Shown here in pieces: positions 13,566-22,740 of a stretch of DNA of 64,000 bases (its first letter is position 1; the number at the start of each line of letters is the position of its first letter). The translations under genes and the position numbers were made by a program. This DNA is from Xanthomonas theicola (lineage in GTDB: Bacteria; Pseudomonadota; Gammaproteobacteria; Xanthomonadales; Xanthomonadaceae), in NCBI RefSeq assembly GCF_014236795.1, contig NZ_CP049017.1:3016001-3080000 (forward strand), given 5' to 3'. The notes below the pieces were generated by a model. It worked only from the letters and a program-made list of their open reading frames with translations, did no database searches and was not told the DNA's origin.

Positions 13566-13605
13566 GTCCGGGGAACCGTGTGAGGAAACGGGCTGCGTAG
13601 TGTAG

Positions 13606-13775
13606 CCGGGACTCGGGACTCGGGACTCGGGACTCGCAAAAGCAGTTTCCGGCGACCGGAAAAAACCCAGGAAAATCAGGACTTAGTCCGCGCGGAACGC
13701 ATCGTGCGCCGACAACGGATCAGCCACCCGGAACCCGCTTTTCCGAGTCCCGAGTCCCCGGTCCCGAGTCCCGAC
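13606..13775. repeat. Paired inverted heptamer-array element between purL and dsbC
   Basis: Copies of ACTCGGG from 13611 (three full units plus a partial) face the complementary array at 13743-13775. The inner edges are also inverted (CGCAAAAGC and GCTTTTCCG). The spacer is about 105 bp and includes a CCGGCGACCGG hairpin. The element occupies the purL upstream region and the dsbC 3' flank. Confidence 0.8.
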
Positions 13776-13778
13776 CGC

Positions 13779-14579
13779 TCAGCGACTGCCCCCAGCCCGA
13801 CCCGCCTCGGCCGCGCGCTTGTCCAGCGCCTGGCGCAGCTGCGCCGGCGGCAGATAGCCGCCGAGCTGGGTGCCGTCCGGGGCGAAGATCGCCGGGGTGC
13901 CGTTGACGCCCAGGCGCTGGCCCAGGTTGTACTGCATGGTCACCGGGTTCTTGCAGTTGCCCGCGCCCGGCACCTTGCCGCTGGCCTTGGCGTCGGTCAG
14001 CGCCTTCTTCTTGTCGGCCGCGCACCACACCGCGACCATGTCCTTGTAGTCTTGGCTGCCCAGGCCCATGCGCGGGAACGCCAGGTATTCCACTGCGATG
14101 CCCTGCTTGTTGAGCTCGGCGATCTCGCTGTGCAGCTTGCGGCAGTAGCCGCATTCGATGTCGGTGAACACGCTGATCGTGTACTTCGGATTGGCCGGCG
14201 CGAACACGATGCGCTCGGTGCGCGGCGCCGATTCCAGCAGCTTGCGGCGATAGCTCAGCAGGCCCTCGCTGGAAGCGAACTGCTTCTCCTGGATGTCGAA
14301 CGGCTGCGTCTGGAACAGGTAGCGGCCGTCGTCGGACACGTACAGCACCTGCCCGCCCACCACCACTTCGCGGAAGCCGGGGAACGGCGCGGTGCCGATG
14401 TAGTCGGGCTTGAAGTTGGGGTCCAGTTGCAGCAGCGCCGCGCGCACGCGCGGCTCGCCCGGGGCGCCGGCAGGAGCGGCGGCCGGCTTGGCCGGGGCCG
14501 CGGTGGTGGGCGCGGCCGGCTGCGCGCAGGCGGAAAGGGAAGCGGCGCCCAACAGCGCGCAAAGAGCAAGACGGAGCAT
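13779..14579 (-). CDS. dsbC: DsbC-type thiol:disulfide interchange lipoprotein
   Basis: Periplasmic disulfide isomerase. 266 aa. It starts with a lipoprotein signal (LCALLGAASLSACAQ, lipobox LSAC), so it is probably membrane-anchored, unlike soluble E. coli DsbC. A Pro/Ala linker (about 22-42) leads to the dimerisation domain (GTAPFPGFREVVVGGQVLYVSDDGRYL) and then the thioredoxin-like domain with the CGYC active site in FTDIECGYCRKLHSEI and the cis-Pro loop VNGTPAIFAPDG. It would reshuffle wrong disulfides, for example in type II secreted enzymes. It stands alone between purL and xerD. Confidence 0.92.
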   Translation of the reverse strand: MLRLALCALLGAASLSACAQPAAPTTAAPAKPAAAPAGAPGEPRVRAALLQLDPNFKPDYIGTAPFPGFREVVVGGQVLYVSDDGRYLFQTQPFDIQEKQFASSEGLLSYRRKLLESAPRTERIVFAPANPKYTISVFTDIECGYCRKLHSEIAELNKQGIAVEYLAFPRMGLGSQDYKDMVAVWCAADKKKALTDAKASGKVPGAGNCKNPVTMQYNLGQRLGVNGTPAIFAPDGTQLGGYLPPAQLRQALDKRAAEAGRAGGSR

Positions 14580-14687
14580 TGGCTATCCATGAGGGCTGCG
14601 GATCGGGCTGGATTGTCGCATACCCCCCACTTGGCGCCATGTACGCAGGCCCAGCGGGCGGCGGCGCCCGCCCCACGCGGCGGCGGC

Positions 14688-15662
14688 TCAGCCGCGCGGA
14701 TGGTGCTTGCCGTGCAGCTTCTGCAGATGCTCGCGCGCCACCAGGGTGTAGATCTGGGTGGTGGACAGTGAGCTGTGGCCGAGCAGCATCTGCAGCGCGC
14801 GCAGGTCGGCGCCGCGGTTGAGCAGGTGGGTGGCGAAGCTGTGGCGCAGGCCGTGTGGACTGACCAGCGCCGGGTCGATGCCGGCCAGCGCCGCATAGCG
14901 CTTGACCAGGCCCCAGAACCGCTGCCGGCGCAGCGGGCGCCGCGCCGCATCGATGAACATCGGCACGATGCCGTCGCTGGCCGGCACCGCCTGCCCCGCC
15001 GCCAGCGCCGGCCGCGCCGTGTCCAGGTAGCGCTGCAGCCAGTGCTGCGATTCCTCGCCCAGCGGCACCAGCCGCTCCCTGCTGCCCTTGCCGGTGACGC
15101 GCAGCACGCCCTGGCGCAGGTTCACCGCGTTCGCCGGCAGGTCGACCAGCTCGCTGACGCGCAGCCCGGCCGCGTACATCAGCTCGAGCATGGCGCGGTC
15201 GCGCAGGCCGGCCGGGGCGGTGTCGTCCGGCGTCGCCAGCAGCGCGTCGATCTGGCTCTCGGCCAGGGCCTTGGGCAGCGAGCGCGGCAGCTTGGGCGGG
15301 TCCAGCAGCGCGGTCGGGTCGTCGCGGCGCTCGCCGCGGCGCAGGCGCAGCGCGAAGAACGCGCGCAACGACGACAGCCAGCGCGCATTGCTGCGCTGCG
15401 AATAGCCCAGTCGGGTGCGCCAGGCCAGGTAGTCGAACAGGGCCTGGCGGTCGGCGCCGGGCAGGCCGCCGCCGGCGCCGTCGCGCCAGCGCGCGAAACC
15501 CTCCAGGTCACGCCGGTAGCTGTCCAGGCTCTGCCGCGCCAGGCCCTGCTCGGCCCAGGCCGCGTCCAGGAACTGCTGGATCGCGGCGGCATCGGCAGCG
15601 CGCAGCAGGGCGAGCCGTTGCGCCTGTTGGCGGCGTTCGGCGGGAGTGTGGAGGTCGGGCAT
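14688..15662 (-). CDS. xerD: Site-specific tyrosine recombinase XerD
   Basis: Chromosome dimer resolution recombinase, partner of XerC at dif. 324 aa. N-terminal SAM-like core-binding domain (about 25-115: [26 protein letters not shown]) and a catalytic domain with all expected residues: Arg in [10 protein letters not shown], Lys in [19 protein letters not shown] in [23 protein letters not shown], His in [13 protein letters not shown], and the nucleophile Tyr in TQIYTLV. The N-terminus is ~25 residues longer than E. coli XerD. The start lies 12 bp from an 11-copy heptamer array. Confidence 0.95.
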   Translation of the reverse strand: MPDLHTPAERRQQAQRLALLRAADAAAIQQFLDAAWAEQGLARQSLDSYRRDLEGFARWRDGAGGGLPGADRQALFDYLAWRTRLGYSQRSNARWLSSLRAFFALRLRRGERRDDPTALLDPPKLPRSLPKALAESQIDALLATPDDTAPAGLRDRAMLELMYAAGLRVSELVDLPANAVNLRQGVLRVTGKGSRERLVPLGEESQHWLQRYLDTARPALAAGQAVPASDGIVPMFIDAARRPLRRQRFWGLVKRYAALAGIDPALVSPHGLRHSFATHLLNRGADLRALQMLLGHSSLSTTQIYTLVAREHLQKLHGKHHPRG

Positions 15663-15673
15663 GGGGGGAGCTT

Positions 15674-15750
15674 ACTCGGGACTCGGGACTCGGGACTCGG
15701 GACTCGGGACTCGGGACTCGGGACTCGGGACTCGGGACTCGGGACTCGGG
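15674..15750. repeat. Eleven perfect tandem copies of ACTCGGG
   Basis: A 77 bp uninterrupted array of the 7-mer ACTCGGG sits in the divergent gap between xerD (minus) and the RDD gene (plus). It is the longest and purest array in the window and has no opposite-strand partner nearby, unlike most others. Copy number is likely variable by slippage. It lies where the promoters of both genes should be. Confidence 0.97.
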
Positions 15751-15841
15751 AAAAGGCTAGCGCCTGAGCGCTGCGGCACAAGATGGCCGACGCTGATCGC
15801 AAGAGTCTGTCGCGCATGAGGTGCTGCGCTAAGCTGTGCCG

Positions 15842-16315
15842 ATGCCCGCCTCGTCCGCCGCCGCCGCCCGTCCACACGCGCTGCTGCCGTGGCGGCTGCT
15901 GGCGCTGTTCTACGACGCCTGGCCGGTGCTGGCGCTGTGGTTCGCGATCTCGGCGCTGTTCACCCTGGGCTATACCCTCGACGGCCACGCAGTGCGCGAG
16001 AACATCGCCCCGTTCAGCGCACTGCAGTGGCTGCTGTGGCTGTGCTGCTGGCTGGTGGCCGGGCTGTACGCGACGCTGAGCTGGCGCCGCGGCGGCCAGA
16101 CCCTGGGCATGCGCCCGTGGCGGCTGCGCCTGCACGGCGCCGATGGCCGCACGCCGCCATGGAACGCACTGTGGCGGCGCTACCTGGTCGGCACGCTGTC
16201 GCTGCTGCTGGGCGGCCTGGGCTTCTGGTGGGCCTTGCTGGACCGCGAACGGCTGACCTGGCATGACCGCGCCAGCAGGACGCGGCTGGTCCGGCTTCCG
16301 CAACGGCAGCGCTGA
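15842..16315 (+). CDS. RDD family membrane protein
   Basis: Small integral membrane protein of the RDD family, function unknown in general (some members are proposed transporters). 157 aa from the ATG at 15842; a GTG two codons upstream is possible. The family's Arg-Asp-Asp signature is relaxed here: RLLALFYDAWPVLALWFAISALF gives the first helix with its Asp, a second helix lies in LQWLLWLCCWLVAGLYA, and the conserved loop RRGGQTLGMRPWRLRLHG follows. A third helix is YLVGTLSLLLGGLGFWWALLD, ending in LTWHDRASRTRLV, the typical RDD end. Convergent with lptG. Confidence 0.85.
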   Translation: MPASSAAAARPHALLPWRLLALFYDAWPVLALWFAISALFTLGYTLDGHAVRENIAPFSALQWLLWLCCWLVAGLYATLSWRRGGQTLGMRPWRLRLHGADGRTPPWNALWRRYLVGTLSLLLGGLGFWWALLDRERLTWHDRASRTRLVRLPQRQR

Positions 16316-16390
16316 CCGGGCGCCGGACCCACCGCGCGGCCGGCGCCGCGGACGGCAGGCGCCGTCCCGGCCGGCTCACGCGGCGCGCGC

Positions 16391-17497
16391 TCAACTGCTG
16401 CGCTTGCGGAACAGCAGCCACGAGACCATGAGCATCACCAGCGGCGGCAGCGCGTAGGCGATGCGGTAGTCGAACTTCAGCGCGCCGGCCATGCGCCCGA
16501 AGAACAGCTGCAGCAGCCAGAACGCCAGCGCGAACAGGATGCCCAGGAACAGGCGCTTGCCCATGCCGCCGCTGCGCAGCGCGCCGAACGCGAACGGAAT
16601 CGCGGCCAAGCACAGCGTCAGCACGTTGAGCGGATAGAACCAGCGGCTCCAATACTGGTCCTCGTAGTCGCGCGCGTCCAGGCCGTTGCGGCGCCGGTAC
16701 TCGATGCTGGTGTGCAGCTCATGCGCGGACAGGTTGCGCGGCTTGGCCAGGCCCGAAGCCAGCGCCACGGCGTCCAGCTGCGAGGCCCACGGCAGGCTGT
16801 CGAACGTCTCGCGCCGCACCGAGCGCTCGGCGAAGGTGTCGCGGTAGACCTGCTTCAGGGTCCAGCCGCTGTCGCGATGCTCGGCGGTCGCGGCATGCGT
16901 CAGCGAGGCCAGGCGCCCGTTCTGGTCCAGGATGTACAGGCGCACGTCGCGCAGTTGCAGCCAGCTGCCGCTGCTGCCTTCCAAGTGCTCCTCGCCGCTC
17001 TGCGCGTTGAAGAAGGTATCGCCCTCGCGCGCCCACACCCCGGAGTAGCGGGCCATGCTCATATTGCTGTTGTACTTGGCATTGGCCTTGATCGCATCGG
17101 CCTGGTTCTGCGCCCACGGCGCCAGGGTCTCGCCGCTGAACACCATCGCCGCGGTCAGCACCGCCATGGCCGCGGAGGCGGCCACGCTCAGCCGCCGCCG
17201 CGACAGGCCCAGCGCGCGCAGCGCGGTCAACTCGGACGTCGCCGCCAGCTGCCCCAGGCCCATCAGCACGCCGATCACCGCGCCGGTCGGGAACAGGGTG
17301 TAGGCACGCCGCGGCACGGTGTAGGCGACATAGGCCACGGCGTGGCCGAGGCTGTAGCTGCCCTTGCCGATGTCCTTGAATTCGTTGGACAAGGCCATGA
17401 TCACGTCGAGGCCGAGCAGCACCGCCCAGGTCAGCAGGACGGTGCCGAGCACGGCGCGGCCGACGTACACGTCGTGCAGGTTCGGGCGCAGCCTCAT
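16391..17497 (-). CDS. lptG: LPS export ABC permease LptG
   Basis: Inner-membrane permease of the LptB2FG complex that extracts lipopolysaccharide from the inner membrane. 368 aa with six predicted helices: three near the N-terminus (LGTVLLTWAVLLGLDVIMAL; TGAVIGVLMGLGQLA; VAASAAMAVLTAAMVF), a periplasmic beta-jellyroll from about 130 to 270, and three C-terminal helices (VLTLCLAAIPFAFG; LFLGILFALAFWLLQ; ALPPLVMLMVSWLLF). The ELTALRALGLSRRRL segment is the cytoplasmic coupling helix for LptB. The start overlaps the lptF stop by 4 nt. Confidence 0.94.
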   Translation of the reverse strand: MRLRPNLHDVYVGRAVLGTVLLTWAVLLGLDVIMALSNEFKDIGKGSYSLGHAVAYVAYTVPRRAYTLFPTGAVIGVLMGLGQLAATSELTALRALGLSRRRLSVAASAAMAVLTAAMVFSGETLAPWAQNQADAIKANAKYNSNMSMARYSGVWAREGDTFFNAQSGEEHLEGSSGSWLQLRDVRLYILDQNGRLASLTHAATAEHRDSGWTLKQVYRDTFAERSVRRETFDSLPWASQLDAVALASGLAKPRNLSAHELHTSIEYRRRNGLDARDYEDQYWSRWFYPLNVLTLCLAAIPFAFGALRSGGMGKRLFLGILFALAFWLLQLFFGRMAGALKFDYRIAYALPPLVMLMVSWLLFRKRSS

Positions 17498-18579
17498 GCG
17501 GACTGCCTCCGCGGCCGCGCCAGGCGGCCGTCGCGCAGGTAGGTCCACACCGCCAGCGCCAGCAGCGGCAGGGTCAGCCACCACAGCCCGGCCGCGCGCG
17601 GCAGCTTGTCGGTACTCAGCCACTGGGTGCCGATGAACATCAGGTTGGTGCCGACCAGGTAGGCCAGGAACGCCAGCATGATCCGGCCGTAGCGCTGCTG
17701 CCGCGGCGCGCTGCGCGACAGCGGCAGGGTCAGCAGTGCGAAGGCCAGCGCCAGCAGCGGCGGCGCGATGCGCGCGTGCAGCTGCGCATTGGCCTGCGGC
17801 CGCGGGTCGCCGATCAGCTGCGCGGTGGGCAGCAACTCGGGATCGTCGTCCTTGCGCGCCGCGTTGCGATCGGGCAGGGCCACGTCGTTGCTGGCGTAGC
17901 GCATCAGCCGGTAGCCCAGGCCGTCGCCGGCCAGCGGGCCTTCGACGCGGTAGCCGTCCTCCAGGCGCAGGTAGCGGTCGGTCTGGCCCTCGAAGAACAT
18001 CGCGCCGCGCTGTGCGGTCACCACGTCCAGGCGGCCGTCCTTCTGCCGCTGCATGAACACCTTGCCCAGCTGGGTGCCGTCGCCGGACAGGGTGCTGATG
18101 TAGGCGATGCCGCCGTCGGACAGCGGGGTGAAGCGCCCGGCCTCCAGCCCGGCCATCAGCAGGCTGCGGTTGGCCTGGTCGATCAGCCGGTCGGAGGTGC
18201 GGTCGGCCCACGGACCCAGCCACAGCGAGCACAGCCCGACCAGCGCCACCACCGGCGCCACCAGCAGCAGGATCGGCCGCAGCAGGCGCCGCGGGCCGAC
18301 GCCGATGGCGGTGATCACCGCCATCTCCGAGTCACGGTACAGCCGCGCCAGCGCCAGCAGCAGCCCCAGCATCAGCGCCAGCGGCAGGATCAGCGGCAGA
18401 TACACCACGAACTGCAGGCCCAGTTGGGAGAACAGCAGCTTGGCCGGGATGCGGCCATCGGCGATGTTGCCGAGGACGTCGACCAGTACCCCGCCGACGC
18501 CGACCACCAGCAACACGATGAGGGTGGCAGAGAAGCTCTGGACGAAATCGCGCAACAGGTATCGATCGAGCTTCGGCAT
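17494..18579 (-). CDS. lptF: LPS export ABC permease LptF
   Basis: Partner permease of LptG in lipopolysaccharide transport. 361 aa, starting MPKLDRYLLRDFVQSFSATLIVLLVVGVGG, the usual LptF opening. Helices near residues 15-35, 55-80 and 100-120 precede a periplasmic jellyroll (about 130-265, including GRFTPLSDGGIAYISTLSGDG and FMQRQKDGRLDVVTAQRG), then three C-terminal helices. The coupling helix is DSEMAVITAIGVGPRRLLRP. It is divergent from pepA across 108 bp that must contain both promoters. Confidence 0.94.
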   Translation of the reverse strand: MPKLDRYLLRDFVQSFSATLIVLLVVGVGGVLVDVLGNIADGRIPAKLLFSQLGLQFVVYLPLILPLALMLGLLLALARLYRDSEMAVITAIGVGPRRLLRPILLLVAPVVALVGLCSLWLGPWADRTSDRLIDQANRSLLMAGLEAGRFTPLSDGGIAYISTLSGDGTQLGKVFMQRQKDGRLDVVTAQRGAMFFEGQTDRYLRLEDGYRVEGPLAGDGLGYRLMRYASNDVALPDRNAARKDDDPELLPTAQLIGDPRPQANAQLHARIAPPLLALAFALLTLPLSRSAPRQQRYGRIMLAFLAYLVGTNLMFIGTQWLSTDKLPRAAGLWWLTLPLLALAVWTYLRDGRLARPRRQSA

Positions 18580-18687
18580 GGAGGTGGGTTGATTTAGACT
18601 CTCAGATTCGTTCGCGGCGGATCCAGCCTAACCCGGCTGGAGGTAAACAGCCCGCGATTGTACGGATTTGCCAACGGAATCTGATCA

Positions 18688-20187
18688 ATGGCCCTGGAAT
18701 TCACCCTGAACCACGACGCCCCGGCTACGGCGGCGTTCGATTGCATCGTCGTCGGCGTGTTCGCCGACAAGCGCCTGTCGCCTGCCGCCCAGGCCCTGGA
18801 CGCGGCCAGCGGCGGCCGCCTGAGCGCCCTCGCCGGGCGCGACGACCTCAGCGGCAAGACCGGCGCCACCACGCTGCTGCACGACCTGCCGGGGGTGGCG
18901 GCGCCGCGCGTACTGGCGGTGGGCCTGGGCGAAGCGGCCAAGTTCGGCGTGCCGCAATACCTGAAGGCGGTGGGCGATGCGGCGCGCGCGCTGAAGAGCG
19001 GGCCGGCGACCAAGGCGCTGTTCACCCTGTCCGAGCTGGAGGTGAAGGGCCGCGACCGCGCCTGGAACATCCGCCAGACGGCGATCGCCAGCGACCATGC
19101 CTGCTACCGCTACACCGCCACGCTGGGCAAGAAGAAGCCCGACGACGGTGGCCTGGCCAGCCTGGCCGTGGCCGGCGAGGACGCCACCGCCCTGGCCCAG
19201 GGCCAGGCCATCGCCGCCGGCGTCGCGTTCGCCCGCGAACTCGGCAACCTGCCGCCGAACCTGTGCACCCCGGCCTACCTGGCCGAGACCGCGGCCGCGT
19301 TCGCCGCCGGCGTGGACGGCGCCGCGGCCGAGATCCTCGACGAGACGCAGATGCAGGAACTGGGCATGGGCTCGCTGCTGGCGGTGGCGCGCGGGGCGGC
19401 CAACCGTCCGCGGCTGCTGGTGCTGAAGTGGAACGGCGGCGGCGACGCCAGGCCCTATGTGCTGGTCGGCAAGGGCATCACCTTCGATACCGGCGGCGTC
19501 AACCTGAAGACCCAGGGCGGCATCGAGGAAATGAAGTACGACATGTGCGGCGGCGCCAACGTCATCGGCACCTTCGTCGCCGCGGCGCACGCGCGCCTGC
19601 CGCTGAACCTGGTGGTGGTGGTGCCCGCGGTGGAGAACGCCATCGACGGCAACGCCTACCGCCCGTCCGACGTGATCACCAGCATGTCCGGCAAGACCAT
19701 CGAGGTCGGCAACACCGACGCCGAGGGTCGCCTGATCCTGTGCGACGCGCTGACCTACGCCGAGCGCTTCGACCCGGCGGCGCTGATCGACGTGGCCACC
19801 CTGACCGGCGCCTGCATGGTCGCGCTGGGCCACCAGACCGCCGGCCTGATGAGCAAGCACGACGACCTGGCCGACGAACTGCTGGCCGCCGGCGAGCATG
19901 TGTTCGACCGCGCCTGGCGCCTGCCGCTGTGGGACGAGTACCAGGGGCTGCTCGATTCCAGCTTCGCCGACGTCTACAACATCGGCGGCCGCTGGGCCGG
20001 CGCCATCACCGCCGGCTGCTTCCTGTCGCGCTTCGCCGAAGGCCGGCGCTGGGCGCACCTGGACATCGCCGGCGTGGCCAGCGACGAAGGCAAGCGCGGC
20101 ATGGCGACCGGGCGGCCGGTGGGGCTGCTGAGCCAGTGGTTGCTGGATCGGGTCGGGACCCGGGACCCGGGACTCGGGACTCGGTAA
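18688..20187 (+). CDS. pepA: Leucyl aminopeptidase (M17)
   Basis: Cytosolic dinuclear-metal aminopeptidase; in E. coli PepA also serves as an accessory DNA-binding protein in Xer recombination, and xerD is nearby here. 499 aa. The catalytic domain has the M17 motifs: [29 protein letters not shown] (Lys and Asp ligands), [14 protein letters not shown] (family signature) and the [14 protein letters not shown] stretch. The last residues, [13 protein letters not shown], are not PepA-like: they are encoded by a heptamer array that replaced or extended the native C-terminus. holC follows after another array. Confidence 0.95.
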   Translation: MALEFTLNHDAPATAAFDCIVVGVFADKRLSPAAQALDAASGGRLSALAGRDDLSGKTGATTLLHDLPGVAAPRVLAVGLGEAAKFGVPQYLKAVGDAARALKSGPATKALFTLSELEVKGRDRAWNIRQTAIASDHACYRYTATLGKKKPDDGGLASLAVAGEDATALAQGQAIAAGVAFARELGNLPPNLCTPAYLAETAAAFAAGVDGAAAEILDETQMQELGMGSLLAVARGAANRPRLLVLKWNGGGDARPYVLVGKGITFDTGGVNLKTQGGIEEMKYDMCGGANVIGTFVAAAHARLPLNLVVVVPAVENAIDGNAYRPSDVITSMSGKTIEVGNTDAEGRLILCDALTYAERFDPAALIDVATLTGACMVALGHQTAGLMSKHDDLADELLAAGEHVFDRAWRLPLWDEYQGLLDSSFADVYNIGGRWAGAITAGCFLSRFAEGRRWAHLDIAGVASDEGKRGMATGRPVGLLSQWLLDRVGTRDPGLGTR

Positions 20188-20350
20188 GGCGCCGCCATGT
20201 CGTTCTCCCGAGCCTGCGTCGGCGCCAATGGGATCTTCCTGGATTCCGGAAAGATCCGCCGGTGTTCGCGAACCCACTTTCCCAGTCCCGAGTCCCCAGT
20301 TCCCAGTCCCGGCCTCACGGGTCCCCGGTCCCCGGTCCCTGGTCCCGGCC
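20150..20350. repeat. Paired inverted heptamer arrays at the pepA end and before holC
   Basis: GGGACCCGGGACCCGGGACT-type units at 20155-20185 encode the last codons of pepA. A longer opposite-strand array with variants (CAGTCCCGAGTCCCC…GGTCCCCGGTCCCTGGTCCC) runs from 20281 to 20348, ending a few bases before the holC ATG. The spacer holds a TTCCGGAA palindrome region. The holC ribosome-binding region lies inside this repeat and no AGGAGG-like site is seen. Confidence 0.82.
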
Positions 20351-20354
20351 CCTG

Positions 20355-20777
20355 ATGCGCGCCGATTTCTATCTGATCGCCAAGCCGCGCTTCCTCGCCG
20401 AGCCGCTGCGGCTGGTCTGCGAGCTGGCGCGCAAGGCCAACGACGCCAACCTGTGGACGCTGGTGCTGGCGCGCGACCAGGCGCAGGCCGAGGAGCTGGA
20501 CGAGCTGTTGTGGGCGTTCGACCCCGATGCCTACATCCCGCACCAGATCGCCGGCGCCGATGTCGACGAGGAAGAGGCGCAGGTGCTGATCGTCCCGCCC
20601 GGCGTGGAAGCGCCGTCGCGCGCGCTGGTGATCAACCTGCGCGACGACGCCTACCTGGGCACCTGCGATCGCGTGCTGGAAGTGGTGCCGGCCGATCCCG
20701 CCGCGCGCGAACCGCTGCGCGAGCGCTGGAAGCAGTACAAGGCGCAGGGCTTCGAACTCAGCAAATACGACATGTGA
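20355..20777 (+). CDS. holC: DNA polymerase III chi subunit
   Basis: Chi subunit of the DNA polymerase III clamp loader; binds SSB and, through psi (HolD), the clamp loader. 140 aa, normal length. Begins MRADFYLIAKPRFLAEPLRLVCELARKA, matching the HolC pattern F-Y-L with a helix holding a conserved Cys, and continues ANLWTLVLARDQAQAEELDELLWAFDPDAYIPHQ, the typical chi core. The C-terminal WKQYKAQGFELSKYDM corresponds to the conserved Y…G…L end. In related genomes holC is usually followed by valS; here two low-GC genes intervene. The likely psi partner is at 35.8-36.3 kb. Confidence 0.93.
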   Translation: MRADFYLIAKPRFLAEPLRLVCELARKANDANLWTLVLARDQAQAEELDELLWAFDPDAYIPHQIAGADVDEEEAQVLIVPPGVEAPSRALVINLRDDAYLGTCDRVLEVVPADPAAREPLRERWKQYKAQGFELSKYDM

Positions 20778-20786
20778 GGCAATGCA

Positions 20787-22019
20787 ATGGCTTTGATCGA
20801 AGGGTTCCGTGTTCGCAACTACCGAGCACTGCGTGACATTACGCTAGGAAGGCTCTCCACCGAGCAGCAGGGTGATCCGTTGACGCCTTTCACGGTTGTC
20901 ATTGGCAAGAACGGCGCGGGTAAAAGCACCTTATTCGATGCTTTTGGCTTTGTCGCCGATTGTTTGTCCACCAATGTGGAGTCGGCATGCGACGTCAAGC
21001 AGCGCGGCGGGTTTGAGCGGATGCGCTCGCAAGGAGTCGAGGAACCCATTCGGTTTGATATCTACTATCGTGAGGCGAAGGGCGAACGCCCTATTACGTA
21101 CGAATTGGCAATCAACCTGGATAGCGGCGGCCGGCCATTTGTGGAGTCTGAGGTTCTTAAACAGCGCCGCAAAGGACAGAAGCACGGCCGGCCTTATCCC
21201 TTCCTACGCTTGCACCATGGCATCGGCAAGGTGTGGGCTGGCGAAGAGGCGGTAGAAACCGCCAGCGGCGAGGAAGACCGCGCACAGGAAGACGTCGAAC
21301 TGACCGATCTTCGGCAACTGGGCATCGCCACACTCGGAACTCTGAAAGAGCATCCACGTATCAAGCGCTTCCGTGACTTCCTGAAGGGCTGGTACCTGTC
21401 GTACTTTCATCCGGATGCCGCCCGCTCGATTCCAACGGCTGGACCGCAACGGCATCTCGACATACATGGCGAGAACCTCGGCAATGTCGTGCAGTACATG
21501 GAGCGCGAGCATAAGGAACGCTTCAAGTCGATCTTGGACCGTATTGCAACCAAGATTCCTGGCGTGCACAGCATCAGCACCACAGTGACAGAAGACAAGC
21601 GAGTACTGTTGCAGTTCAACGATGGCGCGTTTGGGGATCCATTTTATGCAGGACAAATGTCAGATGGCACCCTGAAAATATTCGCCTATCTGCTACTAAT
21701 GGAAGATCCTGACCCACCGCCGTTCATCTGCATCGAGGAACCCGAAAACGGACTGTACCACCGTCTGCTCGACTCGCTCGCACACGAACTACGCAACCAT
21801 GCGACCGGAAAGAAGAACGCACCACAGATTTTCGTCACCACGCACCAGCCCTATTTCGTGGACGCGCTTTCCCCAACGGAAGTGTGGATCCTCGAAAAGA
21901 ACAGCAACGGTTTCTCCAACATTCGTCGTGCCTCAGACATAGAACTGGTGCGCAATCTCGTGGATGAGGGACTGCCTTTGGGTGGACTGTGGTATAGCGA
22001 CTATCTGGACGCGAAATAA
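20787..22019 (+). CDS. OLD/RecF-like AAA ATPase, putative anti-phage module
   Basis: ABC/SMC-type ATPase of the AAA_15/AAA_21 (OLD-like) kind. 410 aa. Walker A is GKNGAGKST at residues 40-48, preceded by the RNYRALRDI opening typical of RecF/OLD proteins. The Walker B region is FICIEEPENGLYHRLLDSL, and the H-loop TTHQPYFVDAL follows. The linker contains SDGTLKIFAYLLLME, the signature (SDGT) helix. The C-terminus lacks a Toprim nuclease domain; such a domain may be supplied by the next gene, 2 nt downstream. Base composition is clearly lower in GC (roughly 55%) than flanking genes, which points to horizontal acquisition. The exact system is unassigned. Confidence 0.85.
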   Translation: MALIEGFRVRNYRALRDITLGRLSTEQQGDPLTPFTVVIGKNGAGKSTLFDAFGFVADCLSTNVESACDVKQRGGFERMRSQGVEEPIRFDIYYREAKGERPITYELAINLDSGGRPFVESEVLKQRRKGQKHGRPYPFLRLHHGIGKVWAGEEAVETASGEEDRAQEDVELTDLRQLGIATLGTLKEHPRIKRFRDFLKGWYLSYFHPDAARSIPTAGPQRHLDIHGENLGNVVQYMEREHKERFKSILDRIATKIPGVHSISTTVTEDKRVLLQFNDGAFGDPFYAGQMSDGTLKIFAYLLLMEDPDPPPFICIEEPENGLYHRLLDSLAHELRNHATGKKNAPQIFVTTHQPYFVDALSPTEVWILEKNSNGFSNIRRASDIELVRNLVDEGLPLGGLWYSDYLDAK

Positions 22020-22021
22020 GC

Positions 22022-22672
22022 ATGCACATCGAAGTCTTGGCGGAGGACAGTTCCGGAGCAAAGCTGATCGAAATCCTCCTGCCTCGGGTCATTGGCCAAT
22101 ATGGACATCCCCATACCTGGCGCATCATCGACTACAAGGGCATTGGCCGGATTCCTCGCGGCCTTTCAACCGCTGCGGACCCCGCAAAGCGAGCACTGCT
22201 GAACCAATTGCCACGTGTGCTCAATGGCTACGGCAGGACACCCGGAATCGATGTGGTCGTCGTAGTCGTGGATACCGACCAGCGTGACTGCAGCGCATTC
22301 TTGAGGGAACTGAAAGACTTGCTGGCGCGATGCACTTCAGCACCCAACACGCTGTTCCGTTTGGCAATTGAGGAAATGGAAGCCTGGCTACTAGGCGACA
22401 GGCCGGCGCTTCTTGCCGCCTATCCCAAAGCCCGGAAAGACATTCTTGCCAACTACCAGCAAGACAGCATCTGTGGTACCTGGGAGCTGTTGGCGGATGC
22501 CATCCACCCTGGCGGCTCGACCGCAATCCGCAAAGCAGGGTGGCCATTGCCCGGTGAGGTCAAGCATGCATGGGCCAGCCAGATCGGTCCAAGGATGGAC
22601 GTGGAACTGAATCAATCTCCAAGCTTCCGTAAGTTCCGGGATGGAATACGGAAGTTGGCGCAAGTCGACTAG
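22022..22672 (+). CDS. DUF4276-type (Toprim-like) protein paired with the ATPase
   Basis: 216 aa; start ATG 22022, 2 nt after the ATPase stop, so co-translated. It shows the Toprim-like features of DUF4276 proteins: an early Glu in [20 protein letters not shown] and a buried strand ending in acidic residues, [13 protein letters not shown] (about 75-88), then [13 protein letters not shown], a conserved helix in this family. In OLD-like systems the Toprim domain is the nuclease; by analogy this could be the effector switched by the ATPase. That role is inference. Low GC like its partner. Confidence 0.8.
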   Translation: MHIEVLAEDSSGAKLIEILLPRVIGQYGHPHTWRIIDYKGIGRIPRGLSTAADPAKRALLNQLPRVLNGYGRTPGIDVVVVVVDTDQRDCSAFLRELKDLLARCTSAPNTLFRLAIEEMEAWLLGDRPALLAAYPKARKDILANYQQDSICGTWELLADAIHPGGSTAIRKAGWPLPGEVKHAWASQIGPRMDVELNQSPSFRKFRDGIRKLAQVD

Positions 22673-22740
22673 CGGCGCAGAAGCCAGCGTCCCATTCCCA
22701 CCCGTACTTATTTCTTCGCATTTCATTTCCCGGTTTCGCT

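Noticed and set aside
13606..13775. Heptamer arrays as classic intrinsic terminators
   Set aside because: They can form hairpins but have no T-run and also occur inside coding sequence, so termination cannot be their general role.
15674..15750. CRISPR-like array
   Set aside because: Units are 7 bp with no spacers and no cas genes exist in the window.
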